Part shown: piece after piece, positions 1 to 25,100 of the stretch | Position numbering within the stretch: the stretch's first letter is position 1 | How the letters are laid out: every line of letters begins with the position of its first letter | From: Watersipora subatra | Taxonomy: Eukaryota; Bryozoa; Gymnolaemata; Cheilostomatida; Watersiporidae | Direction of reading: 5' to 3' | DNA length: 64,000 nucleotides | Assembly: GCF_963576615.1 (NCBI RefSeq) | Contig: NC_088708.1 | Span: 46,363,196 to 46,427,195 of the forward strand | Program-made: the position numbers and the translations under genes | Notes under the pieces: generated by a model | The model's database searches: none | What the model was told of the DNA's origin: nothing | Seen by the model: the letters and a program-made list of their open reading frames with translations, nothing else

Positions 1-2084
1 TAAAATGTACATTACAAGCCCTGGCCTGAGGTTAGATTTTATATGCATCTTGAAATATCGCAAAAGCTTTTGTACAAATCTTTGGCTTCATCTACATCGT
101 AAATAGCCTGTAATCTTAGACAAGCCAAGTAATCTACCAAATTAGCGCATAATAAGTAATACAAATTTCGCAGTAATAGAATATAACATGAGAGCATTAT
201 GCATGACTGATTGTGAAACACGAAAATATTAACAAATGTCTATTGTGTGAGAGAGAGAAGGCAAACTGTTTGACAAGGATCAACAAACTCGAGAGAGGCT
301 CACGAAGGTGCAATGACAGCCTTAATCGAGCATTACAATACCTTCGCTCACTCACGCATGAATGGGTTCCATTGTGACCCGATCCGCTCGCTGTCTTTTA
401 GTTGAACCAATGCTCTGTACAAGGGATAGTTGATATCATAAAAAGGCTAAGGGGGTAAGCTATGTATTCAAATTTTTACAATATCTTTGATAAGTCAATT
501 ACTACATCTTGGAATACTAGCAGTGATAGTATCTAAATATATATTATTTGGAGATGCTTGTACTTCTTTTGAAATTATAAAAAACTAATTTGGAGTAGTT
601 TGTCATAGAACAACAATCGCCTACAGACTAGCTCTGGTATAAGAAACCTGCCTTTGTATCTATTATTTCATGTATTATTATTATTGTTTTTATTATGGTT
701 ACTGGATGTATGACAAAGTCTGCTCTTACACCAACCAAAAGTTGAAGCTGAATGCAGCTTAGGAATCTCGTGTTCTTGTTTCTAACGCTGACAAACTCTG
801 ACAGTCTTTAAAAAGTAGCTAATAGAATAAATATTCTTTTTTGCATGAAGTTTTCATAGCAAAATGGACAGGACCCGTTTTTAGATAGACAGCCCTTTTT
901 TTATACATAAATTTACATAAATATATGTGTAATATATATAGGTACATGTATATATATATACTTGTAGTTGGCTGTTTAAAACCATTTGTATTGAAAAATG
1001 TTTTACGTATCGTACCACACTAAAAAAATAAAAAAGGTATTGTCATGTGTTGTTATAAATGCCTATATGTCCTGATTTGAACAGCAACAGCTATTGTACC
1101 AAGTAAGATATTTGTCTGTATTGAAGGAGTAGTACTCGTTGTGCCATGCTATATTCCAATTATTTCTGCTGCCTAATATTAATACGTTAATTGAGTTTCT
1201 AGTTTGTTATAATTTACACCAGCATCACAGGAGATGTTAACAATAATTATCACGCTTGTAGAGTGGGATAATTATTATCAACAGACTGTTGCTTTTGTGT
1301 TTGTGATTATTAACTTTACTACTATAATATAGGACTGAAAGAGAAACTGATAAATCTCCAATCGCTACCAACTATCTAGCAATTATGACATAAATTGATA
1401 CGCAAAGTAGAGTAGTCAAGTACTAGGTAGTCGAGGATCATTTGCTTTGTATACTGTAATTCCAAATTCCTACGCTCTACCAATTGTGCTGTCTTGTAAT
1501 CATGTTTATGTAATGTATTTGCATAATTCCTTTTGCCTGCGAATGACGCACTTTCACGTTACAAAATATGACCTTTTGCGTTAAGTGGATATTCTAAAAC
1601 GGATAAAATTTAGGCGATGAAACTTTTCTATAAAACAATGGTAGACTTCAGTAACAAAAAATGAAAGGAAATGCAATTCCAAGTCGCTCACAATACCATC
1701 GAAAGATGGATTTTGGTTTCTATCAAGGCCATAGAGTTTGCAAAATGCTGTAGCCATAAATATAGATCTATAATATTAGCACACGTATGTTAAACATGAT
1801 AATGATGACAGTTAGTTTTCTCGGAATACAGTAGATTTACATAACAAACACTGAGTGGTCAGGTTTATTATTATTGGAGTCACTAAGCTTCCTGCTTCTA
1901 AAAATAGCTAAACCCCAACTATCAAACACTGCTGCCGTTTGGGTAGATTCTCTCAAGCTATCAATGAAATGAAAGGCATTGGGCTGATTCTTCACATTAA
2001 AACTTTTTAACATGTTTTCAAGAGCTTAGAAAAGTAGACAAGAACAGACATTCTTAATAATGACTTTTCTCAAAATTTCAGTAG
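1..2084. other. Region upstream of the choline transporter, no gene recognised
   Basis: Non-coding by eye. It probably includes promoter and untranslated exons of the transporter, but none can be placed. A 10-bp hairpin (AATAATTATC ... GATAATTATT) lies near 1232-1266. Confidence 0.5.
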
Positions 2085-2230
2085 ATTTTATCAGAATTTA
2101 TTGATATTTTTCTATCACTTGCAATTGTTTTTGGTATTTGAGGTGATCTGGCCGCCAGGATGTTTTAAGATTAAAATCGACAAAACATGATTGCGGTTAA
2201 AATGCTCAAAAACGCTTTTGATGCTAGCAC
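2085..2230. repeat. Fragment related to the interior of the 23975-24727 MITE
   Basis: Shared runs such as TTTTTCTATCACTTG, GCCAGGATGTTTT, AGATTAAAAT and GTTAAAATGCTC occur here and, inverted, at about 24395-24530. No terminal repeats are visible. It lies just upstream of the choline transporter first coding exon. Confidence 0.65.
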
Positions 2231-2382
2231 ATTTAATAGCTTTTGTAACTGCCTGCTATGAAGGGAAAGACAACTACATCCTTTCTAGTGAGGCTTGCTA
2301 TCAAATAAGAGGACATTGCAATATGTATCGATTAACACAGACTGGCAAGTGTCTACATAATGATTGTTTCTATTGCATACAG
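2221..2382 (+). other. Possible small cysteine-rich exon upstream of the choline transporter
   Basis: An open stretch begins with a hydrophobic run (LLMLAHLIAFVTA) and continues with six cysteines (spacing C-x12-C-x6-C-x11-C-x4-C-x2-C), then ends in phase 0 at a strong donor CAG|GTGAGT at 2383. It resembles the first exon of a secreted cysteine-rich peptide. However, the DNA up to about 2230 matches the interior of the TA-flanked element at 23975-24727, the putative signal peptide from the first ATG is very short, and no second exon is recognised. It may equally be 5' untranslated sequence of the transporter gene, or chance. Confidence 0.15.
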
Positions 2383-2416
2383 GTGAGTGGACTCTTTCCA
2401 TAGCCTGTGAGACACA

Positions 2417-15455
<13,039 letters not shown>

Positions 15456-15595
15456 GCGGAGTAATTACAATACCATGGTTCCTATATGATAACATACATG
15501 TAGATGCTTTTTCTTAGTGCTCTTGTCCAATGCTTATCAAATAGTTGTAACTGCAAAGTGAAAATCGGCATTTTATTGGGTATTATTTAAAATAG

Positions 15596-15601
15596 TTTAT
15601 T
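15596..15601 (-). terminator. Candidate polyadenylation signal, PGC-1-like gene
   Basis: TTTATT on the plus strand reads AATAAA on the minus strand, about 600 bases beyond the PGC-1-like stop codon. Another copy is at 15572-15577. Confidence 0.35.
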
Positions 15602-15779
15602 TTTGTAATCATACATCCCGAACAAAAATACAAAGCAGCTTTAAACACCGAATACAAAAATGGGGTGTATGGCCAATATGCTGATGAGGTACGTAACATT
15701 CCTTTCTCAGTCTGGCATGTTGATGACGCCACTTACGATGTCAATCAGGCTAGTAACTCGAGCGGGTACACTGAGGAAC

Positions 15780-15785
15780 AATAAA
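15780..15785 (+). terminator. Candidate polyadenylation signal, choline transporter
   Basis: AATAAA lies 325 bases after the transporter stop codon. A second AATAAA is at 15927-15932. Either could end the mRNA. Confidence 0.35.
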
Positions 15786-15926
15786 AAGCAGATGAACATG
15801 AGTGACAGACGATCTCAAGAAATTGAACACCCATTGTGAATCAAATTCGGATGAGCGTGCCAGTAGATTAGTTACTTATGACTAAGTTAACATTGCTACT
15901 ACTTGCAGAGTTCACTGAACTAATAC

Positions 15927-15932
15927 AATAAA
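15927..15932 (+). terminator. Second candidate polyadenylation signal, choline transporter
   Basis: AATAAA on the plus strand. Use of this site would make the transporter 3' UTR overlap the predicted 3' UTR of the convergent PGC-1-like gene. Confidence 0.3.
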
Positions 15933-16198
15933 GAATACTGAAATGAAAATCACTCAAAACTCTAAAGTAACAGAAAATGATGCTAAGTACGTTATCTATC
16001 AACATCAAGGTCAATTAATCTCAAAACATTTAAAAAAGCTGCAGTTCATGTAAATGACAAATGGTGTGTGTCAGCCAGCTTGGCGAGAGCAATAGCTAAA
16101 GGACTCCACTGTATGCTTGTTTAGCAAGACTGTTGCACACAGCGAGTTGTATGGAAGACGGTTTACGAGTAACTAAGTTGAGCCTACAGTCTACAAGT

Positions 16199-19100
16199 CT
16201 ACTTTATTTTTCTCAGCGTCTGCTGCAGGAGAGCATCAAAGTCCTCTGCTGGCTGCTCCCTTTTCATCTCATGCAATGCCCACTCCTCCTTGACAGCTGT
16301 GCAACCATCTGCAAGCAATAACTGTGGCTTCAGACACAGCTAACCAAAGTATCGTAGCTCAGATGGAGGCATGTGACAACCTGCCTGACTAATCAACCCA
16401 TGACACCAAGTGACACGTTGGGACCCTTACATAACTAGCATATATGTGGCACCTAGTGACACGGTGAGTCCCCAACATAACTAACAGAAATGTGACACCT
16501 AGTGACATGGCGAGACCCCCTACATAGCTAACAGATGCGTGACACCTAGTGACATGGTGAGACTCCTACATAACTAACAGAAATGTGACGCCTAATGACA
16601 TGTTGAGACCACAAAAAACTAACAGACATGTGACATCTAGTGACATGGTGAGACCCCGACATAACTAACAGACATGTGATACCTAGTGACATGGTGAGAC
16701 ACCTACATAACCAACAGACATGTGATACCTAGTGACATGTTGAAACCACAAAAAACTAACAGACATGTGACATCTAGTGACATGGTGAGACCCCTACATA
16801 ACTAACAGACATGTGACACCTAGTGGCATGGTGAGACACCTACATAACCAACAGACATGTGACACCTAGTGGCATGGTGAGACACCTACATAACCAACAG
16901 ACATGTGACACCTAGTGACATGGTGAGACCCCTACATAACTAACAGACATGTGACAACTAGTGGCATCTTGAGACACCTACATAACCAACAGACATGTGA
17001 CACCTAGTGACATGGTGAGACCCCTACATAACAAACTGATGATACCAGTGCTTACCAAGGTCAGCATAATCAGTCTTGCAGAATATTCTGCGGCCGCCAT
17101 AACAAAGGTTGTATGTTGGTCCAGGTACTTTGTTGCCATCTAGTAAAACAGAAGGGTTGCTCATACTGAGATATGGAGCTAGTCAATAACCAAGCTAGGA
17201 AAAAAGTGAGGCAAAAGATGCAACTCGTTGCTACGGCACCTCTATGAATGATATCGTTTGATATTAGAGCCAAAAATTGGCTTTGTTACACTTGAATCAT
17301 ATTTAAGATGTGGCTACACACACTGACAAAATGTAATCAACAGTTGTCGATACGTCGTTTCGAAATGAAAGCGTTGGTCCACATTGGTAGAGATAAAACT
17401 ATGCATCTGTGATTGGCTGAACAAGTTAGTAATGATTATCATAATTCAAGTTTATACCTTTTCAATACAAGCGGGTTGTATCCAGAAATGACGTTTAAAT
17501 GACAACGACAGGAGGGCTTCATACAAACAACAATTAATACATGGACAAGGATATTTTTACTTAGAACATGCTCGTATATATGAAAACCAATAATATAAAA
17601 TAGTATAAAATGAAACTGCTTAAGAAAAACTTCAGATAATGATTTTTAGTAACCAAATAGTTAAAATCTTTTTTGCTTCTGTCTAATTTATGACATGAAC
17701 TTCAAGGAGTTTTGTACTTGGCTGTTTTCATCATTATTGTGTAGCAATTTTTTGAGGCAAATATTGACATGCAAATAGCTAGACAAATACTATCACCAAT
17801 TATTGATGACCCATATTAGATAATAAATACCCTGATGTTACTTCAATAACTGTACTGGAAAATCCAGCGAAGACACCATAAAGACACCTACGTCACTTGC
17901 CAGCAATGCATTTTATTTGTGAGTTCCCAAGGATTTACTCTTATTTCACCAAAACAAAATGTTCCTGGTGCTTGTGAGCTTGGAAACTCTACCAGGATTT
18001 TATAGAAAAGACTCAGACCCATCTATCATTGTTTCTATAAGGAGTAAAATGTACTCACTAGTTATAGCCCTTTGAGCATCCTGGGAGGAAGTGTATGTAA
18101 CAAACCCGTAGTTGTCACTAGAACAAGATTAACAACAATGTGTAGAATTGGTGCCCACAAAGCTACTATTGAACAACGCTTTTAGCAAGGATAATTTGAT
18201 GATTACTAAGGAGACGATGATGATGAATGAGGAGCTGTCTAAAGGTCCGGCCACACGTAACAAATTATTCGTTCAATCTGACCGAATTCAAGAATTTCAC
18301 AGAATTCACAGATTTATTTGGCCGAATATCACAGAATCGTCTGAGCTGTGCATGCACACCGAATTCGTCAACGAAACGCTTTTAATTGGCTTACCAATTT
18401 TTGTAGCGAGCACGATTCTAGTAGCTTTGACAAGTGGTATAGTCCAAGACATGTACGACGACACACAATAAAAGTATCGCCGCGATATAACTTGATGCAT
18501 ACGATGCAACTGCCTATACGCGCTATTGTTGGTTCTCTCTCGTTGGTTCACCATGGCAGAAACTTCTCATCGTGAATCCAGTATTTTCTTTTAGATGTTT
18601 TAGAAGCTATAAGTTGTTTCTTTTTCAATAATAATAATTTCTTTTTATGCAACAAAAGCTCCGTCGCAAAAACAGTCGTTATCTCTAGCGCATATAGGCA
18701 GTTGCATCGTATGCATCAAGTCATATCGCGGCGATACTTTTATTGTGTGTCGTCGTACATGTCTTGGACTATACCACTTGTCAAAGCTACTAGAATCGTG
18801 CTCGCTAAAAAAATTGGTAAGCCAATTAAAACCGTTTCGTTGACGAATTCGGTGTACATGCACAGCTCAAACGATTCTGTGATATTCGGCCGAATAAATC
18901 TGTGAATTCTGTGAAATTCGTGAATTCGGTCAGATTGAACAAATAATGCGTTATGTGTGGCCGGACCTTTATGCTTTACTCTGATTAGCTGCTGTAAATC
19001 AGTAAATAAATGGTTTTTCTGTTTTGTGATTACAACTAAAACATAATTGACGTTTCTCTCTATTGATATGAGAAACTAATTACGACCAGGCCTTTTCCAA

Positions 19101-22100
19101 GCTGCCTGTACAGTAGTTTGTGAAAAACAAATTAAGCTACCTATCAGAATAATTTAAAATATTTTATTAAAATTAAGAAATTAAAGAGCTAAATTTTGCT
19201 GACTTTTGAGATCTCTAAAAATGCTGCATGGAAACCTTTAGTTTAAACTACTGCAGCAAACAGACTTGAATGATCTAACAATACACAAGAAAAGAACTTT
19301 GAATCTAACAGAAGTTCCACGATTTAACAAACTTTACCCGTTCATAATATTTATTAACCATATACAAAACTTTAAAAACAGCAGGAGCATTAGTAAATAT
19401 GTACATGTACATAGTACAGATTTACTAATGGTGCCATAATGTACTAATGCATATGTACTAATGGTACTATTTCCTTTTAAAAATTGGCGCACATAGGTAC
19501 ATGGGCATGTCCATAAATAATAATTTGACATTCAGAGTTATTTGATGCCACTACACATGCACACTTGCTCCTATTATAAAATTCTTTGAATTAATTGATG
19601 CAGTTCTTGCTTGGCTTTCAGATAATATAAAATTTACTGCTTTCAGAATAGTAGTTCCGGAGCTATGAAGTGCAACTTGCGTAAATGATGGGACATCACA
19701 AAATGTCCCATCATTTACGCCTGGAACAACTACTATTTTGCTAGCAGTAAATTTTATAGTATCTGAAAGCCAAGAAAATATTGCATCAATTAATTCAAAG
19801 AGTTTTATAATGGGAGCAAATGTGCATGTGCAGTGGCATCAAATAACTCTAAATGTCAAACTATTATTTATGGACATGCCCATGTACATATGTGCGCCAA
19901 TTTTAAAAAGGAATAATTACATTGGTACATAAATTTAAATTAAATTTCACATGCTTGTCACAATATAATAAAATAATAAACATAATAAAAGAAAAAAGAA
20001 TAGCATGCAGGAGTTATCTTACCCTCGAAGTCTAAAGTGTACTGCTGTAGTCTCAATCTCACCAAACCTTCCGAATCTCTCGCGAAGTTCTAATGGAGTA
20101 TGTTTGTTAGATATCCCTCCGACATACACAACCCTCCGTTCAGCCATCGCCCGCTCATGAGCCAGTTTTTTCTCTTCCTGTTCACGCTCTTCCAGAGTCA
20201 TTGAACTGCAAACAACTAACCTTCCTAGATACCAACCATTGACCACAGAGTGAGAGCGCAAGAGTGTGTAATTATGAAGAGCAATCAGCAGGAAGATAAA
20301 CAAGCTAAGTATTGTGAGAATACTGCAGCACTGTTCATTTTGTAACAACACGATGAAAAATCCAAAAATTCTCTTTTTCCATGGAAATGTCTTGAAGCTT
20401 TTTTTTATCTTTTTTGTTGAGAAATAGTGAGAACCTGTGTGATGCAAAAGGTAGAGTCTAGCATTGTATGACTTGCAGCAAATATGGTGAGCATGCAGTG
20501 GTGCAGTGACCCTCTGATCTATCTCGTATATCTGTACTGTAAGCAGTTGTAAAAACTATTATAAATGGCTAAGGTCAACAACGAGTCAAATGAAATCACT
20601 AGTCATCACAATCCAAGACAGCTGTTGAATGCTTTCGTGCTAATTATTAATGCATACGAATTGATGCTTCAACATTTTTTACCAACACTGCAGCTATTGT
20701 GAGATTAGTGCTATTGACCTTAGTCAAAACCTAAAGTTGAAAGATGCTAGCAGTTTCCAAAGATTTTTGTTTAAATGAGAAGACAACTCTTATTAAACTA
20801 AGCACAGCTTGGACTCTCCATGCACGATTTGTAATGAATGGGTTGTCTTGGCACTATTGTTGAAACATAAACAAGATCTGACAACGCAATCTCAAGTTTC
20901 TCGTAGAATACAACCAGCTCTTTTTCACATATTACAGCAGATATGGTGGGTAGTGGGTACCACAGTGACAGCTATTTTACTTACCAAACAGAGCTACTGG
21001 ATGAACGGCTTCTGCGAAAACTGCGTCCCTTAAGCCGGCTGTTGTCAAGTGAGGATGACCTTGACTCTTGGGTCTCTGAATCATCTTCACTTCTGAAACA
21101 TTTGTAATATCATGTATTGCACCATACTAACGGTATAAGAATCCTTGATATATAAATCAACAATCTATATAAATCTCAGTGTTCGCCTGCCCACTTATAG
21201 CGTTAAAGTTTTTGTTACGAAAAAACCACTTTGCCTAGGATTTGACCTCAAAACCACCAATTCTGGAGGTGAAGAGCTTTTCCATTAGACTAAGCATTGC
21301 GGTCAATAACGGTGAAGATATTCATTACATCAGTTCAAACACTCATAACGACATTGCATCACATGTGGTGATTACCAACTGGTCTCACTATGTGAATGTC
21401 CGGTGTTGCACTGGTAATAAAAACAGCTTACAAACAGCTGCAAGTAATGTGGTGTGCAAGGAATGCAGCGGGTGAAGTAATGTTTATAAGCTGTTTTTTA
21501 TTACCCATGCAATGCAGGGCTATGTATCAAGAGTAAAAATTCATCCGCTGGAAAACTGCAGATTATTTTTTGTCAAAAGATTGAGTGACAGCGAACTAGT
21601 GATTTTAGTCTACAACAACCATGATGCAACTCCCTCCTTAAACCACTCATTCACACGCTTCACTCATCACCCCTTAACGATGGAGTCACACTGGTTATTA
21701 ATATACAATCTTTACTATAATAAGAGCTGTGCCTGTCTGAAGCCACACTTGGAGGTTAGGAGATAGATCGCTTTTAACGAGATTTGAACTCACGACTATT
21801 GGCTTGGTACATGACACTACCATCTGTCCTAATCCAAATTTTGGAATAATTGTGCCATTAGTTATTACACCTGCCGATCTCTCACGCCACACTCAACTGC
21901 CAGTGTACTATTATTAACAATGCAATCTTGGTAACAGTTATGGCCACAGTTATGACTCTTAATCACACAATACTATGGATAATGGCTGATACTTAGCATC
22001 AGTTTAAAGAATGATTATCAATTAACAAATGATCTTTAAGTGAAAGGTGGATGTCATTTCATGCTACTTAACTAGTACGCTTATCAAAAGAAGTTACAAT

Positions 22101-25100
22101 ACAGAGATCAAATGTCGAAAATTTATATACCGTAAAATCTCTATTTGAACGCCATACAGCTATATTTTTCGACTCTTCCACTATAATAGTGGCATTCAAC
22201 TAGAGGTGACATTCAAATAGAGGGTGGCGCTTTATTTTTTGTTTAGCTGATCAGAATGTTGGGAAAATAAAGTTACGAGCGAAGCTAATATCGCCTATAT
22301 TTTGCACTTTCCCTAGGGTAGATCGACATTAATCCTGTTAGCATCAGTATTTTTGCAAGTTTTTAGGTCTGGTTGTAAACCGCCTTGTAACCACCGAGCG
22401 AATCTGACGGCAATGGGTAGTTCTGATGATTTAGACAGTCGATCTTTGCCTCACGCATACCATCACTGAAACCAAAGGAGCCACGACAAAAACAATGAAA
22501 TAATTCATTGTTATTGATGTATTCTAGTCATTTTTGGTACTATTTTGTGGAATATTTTTCACTGATCACTTTCTATTATAGGTTCATAAAGATCAAATAC
22601 TGTATATAGAATACATGTCAATGTGGCGGACTATTATACTGTAGGTGACGTTCAATTAAAAGGGAGGGGTTGAAAAAGACAACCCCTCGCCTTTAATTGA
22701 ACGTCACCTATAATAGTGTTCTATTAGATGTGGCGTTCAAACATAGGTAGCAAACAAATAGAGGTTTTATGGTAGTTATGATTGCTGGAAAGAGAGTTAT
22801 GACATGAGGACTTTAAAACTTTTTCCTTTTGACTTCGCGCTATTCGAGCTTAGCAAGAAACCATCAAATACCCTGCTAAACATTCACACATGGGTTTTCG
22901 ATATAAATCCCGCAAAGGAGTATGTTCCTCCTACCCCCCACTACATGTTAAATACATACTTTATATAGATTAGGCTTCACAAGGCTCTTGTAGTGCTAGT
23001 AAGCAAAAAAGGCTCCTAATCTGAGCTTTCTTGAAATACAGACATTGAAAGATGAAGTATGGTTGCCGTTCAGAATAGTGATCTAAACAAAAAGTGCATT
23101 TGTTAATCTTTTAAGCCTCCACCCGTGGCTAGAAACAGGACTGTGTAGTCTTTCATCAACTAGTCGTTGAACTTATTCCACGACATTTACAAGACCTGCA
23201 CCTTTTGTGGCCATCAGGATTAATGAGAATCAATGTGCATGTTCGTGTGGGTGTATTTTCTTACCTTATCAATAAAATGCTGATCAGGTTACAGATTTGA
23301 CTCGGGCTTCCATAGACAACGCCGATAGGTGTCACTAATAACGAGGTGATACTTAATATAGTAAATCATAAAATAAGTAGAAAAATTAAATTTATTACCT
23401 CATAAGAGAAAGAGTTAAGTATGCGCTGTATGAGGAGCATTATCCTTAAACATGATTTAATATATTTTTAATGTGATAGCATTCTGAACACATGTGATGG
23501 CCATGCGAATACAGAATTCACATTGGCAACTGCTTGCGTGTCCTCTCCAGTCCTACTATTAGTTTAGCTGTAGAAGACAGTACAATAAGTATAATGAGCC
23601 TACTAGACTGTAGACAGCAGGTAGAGAGACTGATGGATGTAATACCTGTAACGTCTCTTCTTGCACTTCTCTTTGTGTCGTCTGCAGGATTTATGCATGC
23701 TTTTTTTCTTCTGATGTTTCCGTGAGTTCAAGATATGCCGACGACATTTGGAACGATGATTCTTGTGTCTTGGAGAAGAGCGACTCCTACGTTTATGTCG
23801 TGAGGAAGGACAACTCCCATGTGTACTACTACAACAACAGTAGTTTGACAGGTAACTGTTTTCGTAGTATATTCTATATATTACAGAAGTCCCTCACTTT
23901 TAGCTTTTTACTGTGGGCCGGTGTGCCTCATCATAAGTGAAAATCTGTAAAATAAAAATTAACTTTTTATAGTACAGTCAAACATGAATAACTCGCCCTC
24001 GGATAGCTCGAACACATGGTTAACTCGAACGGTTTTGTTTGGTCGGTTCCCACGCAATGATAAATTGCTTCAGATAACTCGACCTCAACTTCGTTAACTC
24101 GAAATGTTTTTTGCCCAATGGCTACCGAGATGGTTGTTATCGCTTTAGAATTTCACTTTATTCCAAGCCATAGAAATAAACCCCAACTTTTAGTTGTTCG
24201 TAGGCGTCATTATCACCATCGGCAAAATATTTTCATCAATGACTTTTCTAAAGGTTTGGTGAAAATTGATTTTTACCAACATCCGTTTAGCGATGGTCCT
24301 ACGAAGGCTAGGAAAAGCGAGGTAACCTTCCCATCAACTTCAAGAAAATTTGGCAAAATTGATCTTGGTTAAAACGCTCAAAAGAAAAATATGTCTTTTC
24401 TTCGGAGCATTTTAACAGCGATCAAGTTTTGCCAATTTTAATCTGAAAACATCCTGGCAGTCAGTCACATCACATAAAACAACAAACAAATCTCAAGTGA
24501 TAGAAAAATCTCTATACTTTCTGATAAAAAATTTTTAAACTTTATATTAGAAGCATTCAACTTGAAACAAGGCATTCATGCTTTTGATTTATACTATAGT
24601 TGGTATATGTACATGTATCTACTAATATATACATGGACTTATGACAGTGCTCTGATAACTTGAACGCTCTGATAACATGAACACTTTCACTCGGTCCCGT
24701 GAAGTTTGAGTTATCCATGTTTGACTGTATATGTATGAGCCACATATTAACACTAGAACACTTAAGCTTCTTTGTAAGCATATTGTATTTATTTCCTATA
24801 TAATAAGTAAATTGAATTCATCTTGATTGACTTTCAGTTTACATGTATATTTCAAGTTCAGTCCCAGTACTTTAAGCCAGAGAATGCACTTACGTAGTAC
24901 AGGCATAGTTCGGACCTTATCTGGTCTGAATACTGTTGCTTATGATTAAATGGGTTCGTTGTGAGAAGAAAGTCACATGTTTGTAAATATATTTTATGTA
25001 CCATCATGTATTTTAATTTTTTTGATGTTTTTTTATTAATGCTTACTTTTAATGAGGTTTTTTAACCGCAGTGTACGGTTAAAAAATGACACGCAAAGAG

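Noticed and set aside
18306..18905. Two near-identical about 70-80 codon frames on opposite strands
   Set aside because: They are the two arms of a foldback element; the similarity follows from the inverted repeat.
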